A DNA stretch of 64,000 nt from Zanthoxylum bungeanum (Eukaryota > Streptophyta > Magnoliopsida > Sapindales > Rutaceae). The notes beneath the pieces are model-generated. The model searched no databases. It was not told where the DNA came from and saw nothing but the letters and a program-made list of their open reading frames with translations. The position numbers and the translations under genes are program-made. The DNA is taken from the NCBI GenBank assembly GCA_019454045.1, contig SKCR01031831.1:22224-86223 (forward strand), written 5' to 3'. Below, in pieces: positions 1 through 11,067 of the stretch. The stretch's first letter is position 1. Each line of letters opens with the position of its first letter.

Positions 1-69
1 ATGCCCTCAGATCCTGGGTATTAGGCTAGTGGGATAGCGAGACCTCTAGACCCAGATTTCAGAGATAGA

Positions 70-262
70 TTGGTGGCACTAATAACACCAATGTTTACTG
101 GTTTGATTTCAGAGAAAGGTTGGTGGCACTGATATCACCACTGTTTACTGGTTGATTTCAGAGACAGGTTAGTGGCACTGATAGCGCCCATATTTACTGG
201 TTTAGTTTCAAAGAGAAGTTGGTGGCACTGATAACACAACTGTTTACTGGTTTAATGGCTTG
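70..262. repeat. Four tandem ~50-bp units
   Basis: The phrase ggtggcact...tttactggttt...tttcagag recurs with starts near 70, 120, 169 and 219, a period of about 50 bp, with several substitutions per unit. It lies inside the LTR-like block and has no coding role that I can see. Confidence 0.75.
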
Positions 263-979
263 GGGACAGCGAGACGTAACGCTCCAAGACAACAGGATTT
301 CGTACAGGATGACATATGGTATTTCAGATGATGTTTTCACAAATGTTTTACAAAAATTTTGAAAGGAAAACTTGGATTTTGGTATTGTGAACTTTGAAAT
401 TTGTTGCATTGATTATGAGTATTTACAGAAAAGCTCAGAGTTTTACAAATATAAAAGATTTTTTCTGAAAAGTTTTATAGAAAGAGACTAATTTTCAGAT
501 AAGAGAAGAGATTTCTGAAAAGACAGTTTTCTTAGACATTTTGTTTTGATTGCCGATTTGATGATATTTCAAATATGGATAATTGTGATAAAAGTATAAG
601 TGTATGACTTTATGTTTCATGTGATTGAAGTGTATTTGATATCAAACGATATACTCTATGGTATTTATGTTTTGCATTGTATGTTTTGAATGCTAGCTAT
701 TGGAATATCGCATTTGTAGATAAGTAAATATGAAAGTTTGACATGTGTTGAATATAAGGATAATAACAAGTTAATAAAATCTGAACTTGTAATAATTTAG
801 TAATTCTAATATATTGCAGATATGCTGATTTATTTGTTTGAAGTTTATATTTGACCTGTTCGTCATAAGATTAGCTACCTTATGTTGTATAGAGGTTTGA
901 GGTTTAATGGTAAGTGGTTCAGTAAATCTGCTACAGCTCACAATTAGCTAATGTTTGCGTTTTTAGCTCACGTAACCTT

Positions 980-1071
980 TATAAAGTAATCAGTCGTAGT
1001 TTAAACTGACTAAAACACCACGGGTTTGTGATGGCCTTAGCCGTAGGTTTGGGTGATTTGGTAGATGATAA
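980..1071 (+). repeat. Inverted-repeat arm 1 (partner 2702-2793)
   Basis: Contains cagtcgtagttt, caccacgggtttg and gatttggtagatg in order. The reverse complement of 2702-2793 carries the same landmarks with scattered differences. It is read as two copies of one LTR family in opposite orientation, not as a hairpin gene. Confidence 0.65.
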
Positions 1072-1700
1072 GATAGTTCTAGATGTGAGAAAAATTGGTG
1101 TTCCATTTAGTACAGTGAGTGTACTATCAAGGTATGATATGTGTATGCTGGCATTGGATTAAGAAGAGATTTATAAGTTTGAGTATCGTCACATATATTT
1201 GATTTCTATTTGAGTTCTTATTGTCACTTGTTACATTTTCATAAGATATAAGTTACTTACTGAGCTTTATAGCTCACACCCCAACAGTTTGCTAGTGTTG
1301 CAGGTTCACATTGGACTTAAATTGCTGGAAGATTCTTGAGACGTTTTACAGACAGCGGATCTCCCGATGAAGTCAAGTTGGTCTTGAGTCATCGTATGGT
1401 TCTGGGTTGTGTTATAGGCTCCCACAACCTTAGTTTTATTTATTTGTATCACACGTGTAGTTTTAATCATTTTGAACACGTAGGTTTTTATAGTTATTTT
1501 GTATAATGTTAGGCCGAAGGCCTATTTGCTTATTAGTTGAGATTATGTCAAGCTAGAGGCCTATTTTTTTATGAATTGAGAATAATTATTTATATTTGAT
1601 ATCAGGACACCTCAAGGTACTGGACTTTGATCCAGGTTTCATGATTTTTAGCAGAGGTCATGCCGAAATTTTAGTAGCATCAAAGGCTTATGGAGATGAA

Positions 1701-4689
1701 TTTTCATGTCTCCCGCCAGTAGCATCCTGACATTAAGTGGAATGTTACATGCTTGCACACTATACTAGGGTTTGATAATCCCCTTACATTCTTGATTGAT
1801 AGGTGATTCCTCGTTCTCATTTCACAAAATTTCTGCTAAGTACTCTATATTATTGTCATGCTACAACTACAGTGATGCTTCAAAGAAACCTTATTTCCAA
1901 TCCTCTAGTTATGATCAACATTTCTTGATTCAATCGGGTTCTTCTTAGCTAGTCCTTTTGATTCTCTTTCTCTATAAATACCGATGTTCTCTATGGTTAG
2001 GCATTTTCACATTCTGTCGTAATTCTGGAATAACAAGTTTACAATAGTGATCATTGTATCTATTAACAATGTTTGTACTCAATATTTCGTTAGCTCTACT
2101 TGGTCGACCTGATCTTGGAATTTCTTCTCTTATCTTAGCCATGTAACTCTATATATTCCTTTTGCTAAGCTTCAATTGCTAATGAGCTCATTTCTTCAAG
2201 TTGTACTATCTTTGGTTATCTATATGGCTTAGGGCTTCCTAGACTACTAATGTTGTCTACTGATGGCTCTGCACTTAATATGTTAAAATTGGAAAGTTTT
2301 TCTAACGGTCATTCTTAATTGGCTAAAGTTTCAGGCTTATTTATATGCATACTTGTGCTTGAATTGTATTCCCTGTTATTGATGTCGATGCTGACGATTC
2401 AATTCTGGCTAATGTTCATACTTTTCTTATACCTGTAAATTCGTTGCTATTCCGAATCTGATTAACCGTCATTCACATGACTTATTCTCTATACCCGGTT
2501 ATATTTTAGGGTAGCCCCATCTTTATTGTTCCTATAGTCTTATGCTTTCATGGGTTGTTAACCAAATATATGCAAATATACACAAACTTGTAAATTTCAT
2601 CCTTATCCGATGATCGTTTACGTAAATTATACCTTGATAACTCACCTAATACATTAAATGCAGCATTATAGTAAACTTATATTCTCGATAATATACTACA
2701 CTGCACATCTACCAAACCACTCATACACGTGGCTAAGACCATCCCAAACCCGTGGTGGTTAGGTCAACTTAAACTATGACTGGTTATTTCACATGGATTT
2801 CATGAGTTAAGACGCAATAGAACTTTAGTTTCATTCCAATACTGAGAAATCTTATTTTTACATACTTTTGTCATCGCTTACTGAGTATTCTCTCTAATTG
2901 TAGCCACATCATCGACAGTTGCACTTCCAAACCTTTTTCTTAGTGTTCTTTTCATTTTCTTTCCTGCTTTATTCTATGCCTGAAACTTCTATGATCTGTG
3001 ACTTGGTATCCTTCATGGATTTACTTATTTTCTGGGGATATATTTGGGATAATCATCGAGGTCCATCTTTGTTGTTGTTGTCTAACGATGGTTGGGAGGG
3101 TGGGTTCGATCCTGAAGTCTTTTCCAGTTATGGTGGTCTCATTACCTATGCGTGCTGCAGTTGCACAGGCTACTAATATATAATCCTAGGATTCCTTTAC
3201 TTACAGATTTGATAATTGCTCCCACTCCAAGGTACTTCTGCTAGGATATATCTGAATTTCATATTCCAACTTTACTCCTAATTTATTTTCGACTATCGAT
3301 TATACATCCTCTTACTAAGAATCTCCTTAAGGTTCATGCTCTCTGCGAACCCTACTGTAATTCCTCTGTTATCCCTCCTCATCTCAGTTCCTTGAACCTC
3401 TTACAACTTTTCTTCTTAAGAAGCTCCATCATCCCTGACATGTTAATGTATCACTATTAATGCTTTTGGTTCGTGTGTTACTCTCTTACTAATTTTCCTC
3501 CTCTAACATGGTTGGGAGTTCTATATGAGTCACATACTCTAGTTCCTTACTCTTTCGAGCCTCTACCTCCTTAAAGGCTTTCAGTTCAACGATAGGGTAG
3601 GTCGTCCTTCTAAATTTGGCTAAACATATCGTGGCTCCCAATCACTTTATCTCATACAATATATTAATATCTTCTAATCCTTATCTAGGTCATGTTGAGC
3701 TTCTAGGGTTGGCTATCTTATCGACTCGTGATATGTCTATCATGTCTGATGCTCTTCTTTACTTGTTCAAGTCCATGCTATGCTCTAATTTGTGGGGTAG
3801 ACAACTGATTTCCTTAGAGATCTGAAAATATATATTTTGTTAACTGTCTAAGTTCAACGATGGTCTGATTGGGTGTCTATATACTCACTGGGGTCGGAAC
3901 TACTGGATAGAAGAGTTATCGCTTATACTGTTGGAATCTGCGTCGGCTACTCCAAGTCTTAAGGTTTCCACAACTCTTATCAATTAGGTTGAGGTTTTCA
4001 TTTTCGTTACTACCTTCACGCTACGTTATCTGCGTGTGTGTCTATATTGAACTTCCTTGTTACTTCTCGTATCGTTCTTTATTATTTGCACATTTTATCT
4101 CTGGGCTCTAAGCCGTACCATTGAGGCTATTTGGTAGTTATTTCTTATGGGCTCTTTTCTAGACTTCTACCTTTTTACTCTTGTTATATGCTGCAGTTAT
4201 GCCTTTTTAATTCTTATTATTCATACCAGTACTCCTATTAACTTCCAAATATTTACATTCTTCTGGGTCTGTCCTTTATAAACCTACGCGGGTTTTTTAC
4301 TGGTATTGATCTGATCTATGGGTTTCTAATGTGTTTGGTCTATTCTGTGGACTTCTACCAGTACTGCAAGCCTCGTGCTGACTTGCATAGATTCTTAAAC
4401 TATACTAGGTTCTCTTCTTTCAAACTTCAAAAATTTCCTAAGACTTTTTTAAATGATCTTATCTTCCAGCGTTCTCTATTTCTTGCTCAATAAATACCAT
4501 TGTCGGACTTCCTTACAGTTATCTTTATATATGCTAATAAAAGATGGGGTAGGATTTTCACGTCTCAACTAATGTCGATGTCCTTGTTCTGGTACTCTGT
4601 TTCCTGGTAGAGTCTATTACTCATGTAAGATAGGTATGAAATAGGCTCCACCAAGACAGCTCCTTAACCGGTATCATGGTGAATTTGGG
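1701..4689. other. Eroded repeat-derived DNA without a gene
   Basis: About 3 kb of T-rich sequence. The open frames here are short (under 90 codons), overlap one another and show no known domain. The section 2570-2900 is an inverted relative of 840-1250. The rest I could not assign. It is most simply old LTR-retrotransposon sequence, but no reverse transcriptase or integrase motif is left for me to read on either strand. Confidence 0.4.
2702..2793 (-). repeat. Inverted-repeat arm 2 (partner 980-1071)
   Basis: Read on the minus strand it follows arm 1: accagtcatagtttaag, then accaccacgggtttggg, then gtggtttggtagatg. Similarity continues more weakly on both sides (roughly 2570-2900 against 840-1250). 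Confidence 0.65.
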
Positions 4690-5440
4690 TAACTTTGGGT
4701 CGTATCTCTGTTGTATTTCTTGGGTGAGGCAATAATCATATTTCCTTACGACCTTCATTTGTTTGATTATGGGCCTGCTTTTGGGATCGAGAATCCCTAC
4801 TTCTTTTGTGGTACTTGAATCTATTGGAAACTTTTTAATAAATCTAGATTTCTTGCTTCTTTTATCTTTCTGACTATCCTTACTTACTCAAGGAATTTGC
4901 TTCCTATATAAGATACGTGAGGCTATCGAGTCAATTTGACAAAATTTTCTGATGAGGGAAGGAGTCTTAGTAGGAAAGAAGGAATATTACGAGAAGGAAA
5001 GAGACCTTACTTAGGTCTAATTGACATTTCTCTCTTGCTCATGCTTAATCTATTTTCTTTTCTACTATAAGTTCTCGCATTTTATTATCTATCTAATTCT
5101 GTATTTCTATTGCTTCTTACCTCTGGTTGCTTAAACATCTATACATCTTTTCTTACTTTTCTTTTAGTTTTCTCTTTATCCCCTTTACTCTCTTGGGTAG
5201 ACATTCTTGGATCTTTATTATCTAGTTTTATAGCTTTTTCTGAACTTCTGAAAGTAAACCAGGATGATTACGGAATGATTCTTCACTGAAGCAAGGATCA
5301 TGGTTATTTTGTTAGGAAAAGAATTCAGATATCTTTGGGAATGCTTACTAACATATCTATAGGACTTGAGGACGTACTCGAGGATCAGATACTGGAGAGA
5401 TAGTGCCTCATATATGAGTATCCCACACATACTGCGTATA
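4690..5440. repeat. Direct repeat copy 1 (~740 bp)
   Basis: The right end reads ggacgtactcgaggatcag, then atactggagagatagtgcc, and ends acatactgcgtata. The same series in the same orientation closes the copy at 6010-6735. Landmarks further left also align (an atgggcctgcttttggg stretch against atgggcttaggtctgg). The pair brackets about 570 bp. It could be a diverged LTR pair or a segmental tandem duplication. No terminal TG...CA or target duplication was found. Confidence 0.6.
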
Positions 5441-5640
5441 CTGTTAGGGTTTTGGGAGGTATGTTCGGGTCACGCAGCGGATTACAAAAAAAATCAAATT
5501 ATTCAATTTCTTTAATTCTTCTTGTGTAATTAAAATAAACTAATTTATTTTAATCACTCAATACTCAAAAATAGAATATTTAACCTAGAAATCACAATTT
5601 CAATAAATTACCGTAAAGCCCAAACCTTTCAATTTTAATC

Positions 5641-5990
5641 ATTTTAGTCCTAGGTTGTTCAAAACAAACTTAGGTGATTTCCAATCACAACCAAAATGAT
5701 TTGTACATAAAATATACATGTAAACAGATTTCTGAAAATTTTTCCAGATTTTTCAGTAATTACCGAAAGGTCCCAATAGTTTATATTTTGATCATTTTGG
5801 TCCTAATTTGTCAAATACAAGATTATGTGATATACAATCAGTACCAAAATAATTTGTACATCTTATATATAGTAAAATACAACCCAAAATATTTTTCCAG
5901 AATTTTCCCAAATTACCGTGAGGTCCCAATACTTTACATTTTGATCATTTTGGTCCTAATTTGTCAAATACAACTTTATTAACTGGTATC
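5641..5990. repeat. Two and a bit tandem ~152-bp units
   Basis: The phrase cattttggtcctaatttgtc occurs at about 5793 and 5945, with a diverged version (cattttagtcctaggttgt) at about 5640, giving a period near 152 bp. Shared inner landmarks are aatttgtacat and attaccg...aggtcccaat. One open frame (5674-5982) runs through the units and simply reads the repeat twice, so it is not proposed as a gene. Confidence 0.75.
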
Positions 5991-6009
5991 ACAAGTGGTG
6001 GTAGACTAG

Positions 6010-6735
6010 ATAGCTCATGATCTTGTCTCCATCGAATTACTTGGGATAAGGTAACTAATCATTTCTGCTTATGACCTTTATTTGCCTAGTTATGGGCTTA
6101 GGTCTGGATTTGGGGATCTGGAGTTCTCTAGGTCCTTTTTGGCATCTATTGTCTGTGGGAACTTCCTAGGCTAGCCTCGATCTCTCGCTTCTTTTATCTT
6201 CATGTCTATTCCTCGTTACTTGGGGAACATACTATCTATACAAAGTACATGAAGGCTATTAGTTCGGCTTGAACGAATGTTATGAGGATGGAAGGGATCT
6301 TACATCTTCTAGGCACTCTATTACTTGTTCGGGCTTTTTCTATTCTCTTTCTATTGTCCAGGGTAGATATCCTCAGAATTTCACTGTCTTATTCTATCTC
6401 TTTACTTTTCTTTATCTCTGGCTACTTACACTCTTATGCATTTTTCTTTACTTTCTTATAGCTTTCCTTTCTCACTTCCTTGGTAACTTTTCTTAAAATC
6501 TTACTGTCTGATTTCATAGCTCATTTGTACTTATGGTAATAGGTCGAAATAACTTTAAGAAGATTTTTTAACTTGGATCTAGAGTATAATTGTTCTCATA
6601 AGGAATGCTATTAGAATAATCTTGGAAGGCTATCTAACCTGTCTATGGAACTTAAGGACATACTCGAGAATCAGATACTGGAGAGGTAGTGCCTCACATA
6701 CGAGTATCTCGGACATACTGCGTATACCAAACCCC
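6010..6735. repeat. Direct repeat copy 2 (~730 bp)
   Basis: Partner of 4690-5440, same orientation, ending in ggacatactcgagaatcag, then a gagaggtagtgcctcacat stretch, then acatactgcgtatacc. The diverged internal part keeps landmarks such as ctcgcttcttttatctt. It contains a short plus-strand open frame (6269-6496) with no recognisable product. Confidence 0.6.
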
Positions 6736-7513
6736 ATCACTCTGCCCACTGCAGTCACTGACTCCCTATACCATGCTATGATACCATCCTTGTAACATTC
6801 CCGATCCGGGAGATGTTATAGGCAGGGAACAGGCCGTACAATTCTCCTGAGCCTCTGACTTTTCAACCATAAAAAATTACTAATACTATTTTCTCTATTA
6901 AAATACCAAAGTATGGGTTAGTAGCCCAAGCTTAATAACATAACATACAACTCAACATCTATAACTGAAAACTTAATAACACACTTTTACAATGACTTCC
7001 TCAACATCAAAGACTAATACATAACTTTTACTTGACTCCGACTGGACTCTTACTTTTTTTGACTTGAACTGGTGGACTCCAAGCCCTAGTGACTGCATCA
7101 GTATCCGTCCTCCCGAGCTCGTCCTCTGAGAATACCTACAAAAAAAGAAAACTGAAAGTGGGGGTTAAATCGTCATATGATCTAAGTGAGTGGACGAAAC
7201 ACTATAATACTGATATAAAACATTTGGTTCTAAGACCAGAATTTCAGAAATAACATTATATGAAATCTTTTTTTCTGAAAACTTTGTCTGAAATCCCTTT
7301 TATAAAATTTTTTTTTTCTAAAATATACTTTCGAAGGTATGGTTTCGAAAACATGTGTCTGAAAGATCTATTCTGAATATTATTTCTGAAATATCTGTTT
7401 TCTGAAAACTATTTCTAAAATCTGATCTGTGAAAACTATTTTCTAAAAACTGATTTTTGAAAATTGTTATGTAAAAACTGATATGTCTCTGAAAACCTTG
7501 ACGTATGGGGTGT
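6736..7513. mobile_element. Ty3/gypsy-like remnant, left flank of element E
   Basis: Non-coding sequence with an inverted cccgatccggga motif near 6804 and a run of degenerate tctgaaaac-type repeats at 7270-7500. It ends inside a tandem unit cut by element E: joining 7513 to the sequence after E's right duplication restores one more copy of the ggggcattacgtatc unit seen at 35165-35385. This shows that the flank at 35107-36111 is its continuation. The family assignment (LTR or leader of a gypsy element) is inference. Confidence 0.45.
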
Positions 7514-8566
7514 TGTTGGACAATTATGACCCATAGCGTCACTATTTGTACAGATCATGGTGTTGTTGTACAAATTAACTATGTGACAAAAGAGATTGCT
7601 CTCTTATCATTTGTGATTAGATCACCAAGATGTATAAATGATAGGAGGTCATTATGATTTGTTCTTGGATTGAGAATGATATGAGACAGTATCAGTCCAC
7701 GAAGGATAAATCATTAAATATCACTAGTCAGAGTATTATCGAGATTGGACATCGATAAATGCGTAAAAGACTAGTATTACACTTGTGCACGTTGTGAGGG
7801 CACAACGGCATAGTTCTCATATATTTGGGTATAGGATACTCATGCAAGTGTAATAGGAGGTTGTGTTTTACCGATGGTACGGGAAACAGCTTCGCTCTGG
7901 ATAGACCCCTTCGGAATTCCATTGGTAGTATAACTATGTGTCTATGGAAGTCCGAATTCAGGGTATGTGTATTTGGTCTTACCCTGAGACTTGCACCGCT
8001 AATACTTGCGACAATCAATATGCTTTGGTTTTGGTCGTCCAGGGTTTTAACCGGTTTTGTGTACGCCTCTTCTAGGTATATTGAGAATCGTAGTGTATTG
8101 GGTGTGATGTCGAGATGGAAGTATCACTTCAGTTATAGTGGAGATGTTGATCACGTAGGATACGTAACTTGTTCTCTTATATGCTGCAGCTATCGGGATA
8201 TAGAGACTAGTTACCAGAGATCCGATATATGCTTCGTACGGGGCAGACACAATTCCAGCCCCAGGCATAGCACGTGACCATCCGATACTGGATCGACATA
8301 CACAATACTACGTATACTACGCCTGATATAGATCGTTTATTCATGTAAGCATGTTTCTGGAGAATTGGGTAGGCATGGCGCTTTGCTAGAAACCAACCTT
8401 GTCTTGTAAATCGGTATAAACGTAGTACTAGGTACTCGTGTTCGGATAGTCCGACGACCGTATTTACTGCCAACATATCCAGGGATCTCATGGGTCGCTT
8501 CCCGAAGATTCACCGATGATGTATGACTCACACTTTAATTAATCTGGGATTAATTAGATGAGAGAG
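7514..8566 (+). repeat. Element E 5' LTR, first part
   Basis: Matches 33071-34150 of E's 3' LTR closely in order and orientation. It begins TGTTGGACAATTATGACCC and stops at agatgagagag, where Ogre-like element F entered; the duplicated target gagag is 8562-8566. An open frame of 150 codons (7825-8277) lies inside, but the matching 3' LTR segment has different breaks, so it is treated as LTR noise. Confidence 0.92.
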
Positions 8567-9159
8567 TGTGGGAACACAGGGAACTGGGCGACGCAATGCT
8601 GTTCCAGGCCCGGGGGCCTAGTTGGGAGTACGGAATAGCCAACAGAGGACTAAACCGGAGAATAAGGGAGTCGCCACCCGGTGTGAACCGGGACAAAGAT
8701 TTAAGGCCGCACTCACCCCTCGCAATGGAAGACCTCAAACCATTGGGTTCGGAATGGTCTCTTACTTATGCAACTTGTAATGTAAAGATTTATGCAATAA
8801 TCCAACCAAGTCTATGACATATATTTCCAAGTGCAACACAATCCTTGATTCACATGCTTAAAAGCATAATTTACATCTAACATACATGAAACCAAATCTT
8901 ATTGCCAAATTCACATGATCAAAAGTAGGCCTTTGCAACAACAAGCACATAACGTCATAAGAATTCAATCATTCATGTAAATATAAACACAAACAGTCAT
9001 GGTAACATTTGCATGTAATGTAAAGGAAATCAAAATGACGACAAATAATATTGTAGGCACATAACGAAAATAGACAACTAGAGAGGTAATACAAATGCAT
9101 AGCGTACAAAGGGGTAACCATTTGCTAAGATGGACATGTCATAATGTGATGCAAGTGGA

Positions 9160-9490
9160 TCTGTTTACCGTGTGCGTTCGTATAGCGTTCGTAAATGCGT
9201 TCGAACGGTAAACAGAAGGTTCCCGTTCGAATAGCGTTCGTAAACGCGTTCGAACGGGAATGAAATAGAATGCACACGTTCGTATGGCATTTGTGAACAT
9301 GTTCGAACGGAAATGAAACAGAATACTCACGTTCGTGTGGCGTTTGTGAACACGTTCGAACAGAAATGAAAAAGAATGCTCACGTTTGTATGGCGTTCGT
9401 GAACGCGTTCGATCGAAATTGAGACCTGATGCATGATAAGGAAAAATGCATGCGCGTTCGAGTTGCGTTCGTAAACGCGTTCGAACGGGA
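9160..9490. repeat. TTCGAA-centred ~60-bp tandem repeats in F LTR
   Basis: Five to six units contain a gcgttcgtaaacg-type word followed by the palindrome cgttcgaacg and a spacer such as gaaatgaaacagaat. The same cluster is at 13995-14320 in the other LTR. Open frames on the minus strand here repeat residues like FTNAIRT in every unit, the usual look of a translated tandem repeat. Similar words recur at the far LTR end (16176-16260). Confidence 0.85.
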
Positions 9491-9534
9491 ACAGACCTGA
9501 TGCATGAAATGGGACGCAATACATAAACAACAAA

Positions 9535-9995
9535 ATAAAGGGGCGCGGCGAAGTACTGCCGTAAAGGTGGCCTTTTGGGGCTCTTGATCTCTCAAAGAGA
9601 GGACCTTTAGACAAACATATTAAGCCCATGCGCGTCACATCAAATCATGCATACAAACACAAAGACAATCATATCAAACTAAGTATGCCCAATTGAGCGT
9701 ATCTTGCATTCAACTGGACACATATCAAACGGCGCGGCAAAGCATCGTGGTAAAGGGCTTTAAACCCCTCCCCATGGGGGATCTTTCATTCCACTTACTA
9801 AGCCCATGCGCTTGATTGAACCATGCATAAAAAAAACATAAAGACAATCATATCAAACTAAGCATGCCCGATTGAACGTATCTTGCATTCAACCAGACAC
9901 ACATCAATCGGCGCGGTAAAGAATCGTGGTAAAGGGCTTTAAACCCCTCCCCGTAGGGGATCTTTCATTCCACTTACTAAGCCTATGCGCTCGAT
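9535..9995. repeat. ~185-bp tandem units in F 3' LTR
   Basis: Units marked by ggcgcggcaaag...cgtggtaaagggcttt, a gggatctttcattccacttac stretch and aagcccatgcgc are repeated about two and a half times. The matching array in the 5' LTR is 14370-14830. A related array is in element B's LTR (38665-39360). Confidence 0.8.
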
Positions 9996-11006
9996 TGAGT
10001 AATGCACAAATAAGCAACATGCAGAATTTAAGTGACGAAAAATAAATAAACCAAAGCAACACAAAACAAAAAAAAGGTGCCGTTTACTCAAGTGATACGT
10101 GGAGTTGTATCCCAAGTACAGACCGCACTACCGTCCATTCAGATTCGGCTGCGGAATTTACGTCTGGGTTTCCATCCTATATACCACAAGAGACGACACT
10201 TCCATTCATCCAACATCCACAACAAACATCATATACACAACAAATGCAACAAATACAGAAAATATAATCAAAATAAATGACCAGAAATTAAATAGAAATA
10301 AGAGGGAAAAATACCCTCAGGTCTAACCTTTTTAGTTGTCCTCAGACTTCCGTTTCGCGGAGATCGGAAGGGATAAAAGCTCCTTACTCTTCCGGTTCAC
10401 TAGTTTAGCGTTTTGGCTCGCTGTTCCACTGTTTCTTCAGCTGTTTTGGCTTCGTTTTGTTGCTATTTTCGCTGTATTTCTGCTCACTGTTTCAGCTCAC
10501 TATTTTGGCGTTTTAGGCTATTGTTTTTGATGTTTTTTTAAGGCTTTAAGTGAAGATTTTTTTTGTGTTTTTTTTAAGAGTTAGATGTGCAGTTTTTTTG
10601 TGATGTGTGGGGGGGGTTTAAGGGGCTGTGATTTTCGGTAATGGAGGGACTGTTTGCTGCTGTTTAGGGGCGTGTTTGCTGCTGTTTTTAAGGTTGGTTT
10701 GGGCGTGATTTGGGGCTGTGAAAATGGGTTAAGGATGTGGCAATGGAGGGGTGGAGGATGGTGGTGTTTTTCGGTTATGAAGGGATTAGATGAAGAGAAA
10801 TTTCCTTGCCTCTTTTCTACCTTCTTGTCGTGAACCTTGAAGCTTTTTCTTTTTATTTTTTTTGTGAATTTTCGTGAATTTTTAGACCAGGGGAGGCTTG
10901 GTGAAGCTTTGTTTATATAGAAGAGAGCTAGGGTTTGCCCTTGTCTCACAAGGAAGAGATCTAGTTCCCAAATTATGAGTCCTAAGAATGGTATACACAA
11001 GATTGA

Positions 11007-11067
11007 ATGGTGGGGGTACAGCTCGGTAATTGGGTAAGGGGTTTCTGTTTGTGTCTGGTTGTTCGGT
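11007..11067 (-). pseudogene. Element F gag tail after a frame break, joined to LTR
   Basis: After the gag frame stops at 11068, another minus-strand frame reads PNNQTQTETPYPITELYPHH, which looks like the continuation of an Ogre gag/protease linker (compare PN..TNPLP.H in the family). It runs into the deletion point at 11006, beyond which the frame reads LTR sequence. This fixes where pol was lost. Confidence 0.6.

Larger units (their letters stand above)
1..1700 (+). mobile_element. Degenerate LTR-like block, probably Ty3/gypsy
   Basis: No reading frame of interest. The text around 1255-1320 (an acttactgagct...agctcaca stretch followed by a gttgcaggttcac stretch) and the gaggtcatgccgaaatttt stretch near 1653 resemble the 3' part of LTRs of Tekay/Del-type chromoviruses as I remember them. 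The assignment is from general resemblance, not alignment. Part of the block (980-1071) recurs inverted at 2702-2793, so at least two opposed fragments of one family are present. An eroded leader or satellite-like sequence is an alternative. Confidence 0.35.
8567..11006 (-). repeat. Element F 3' LTR, truncated at its proximal end
   Basis: Runs parallel to 13399-15822 of the 5' LTR with few differences and breaks at gattga (11001-11006). The 5' LTR copy continues for another 588 bp. Contains a TTCGAA-centred repeat cluster, ~185-bp tandem units, and the conserved end block cgcactcacccctcgcaa shared with elements A and B. Confidence 0.9.

Noticed and set aside
7825..8277. 150-codon plus-strand open frame as a gene
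   Set aside because: It lies wholly inside element E's LTR; the matching stretch of the 3' LTR gives a frame of different length and sequence end, and no domain is visible.
9139..9519. 126-codon minus-strand frame with repeated FTNAIRT-like peptides as a repeat protein
   Set aside because: It is the translation of a ~60-bp tandem DNA repeat in F's LTR; overlapping frames give similar repetitive peptides.
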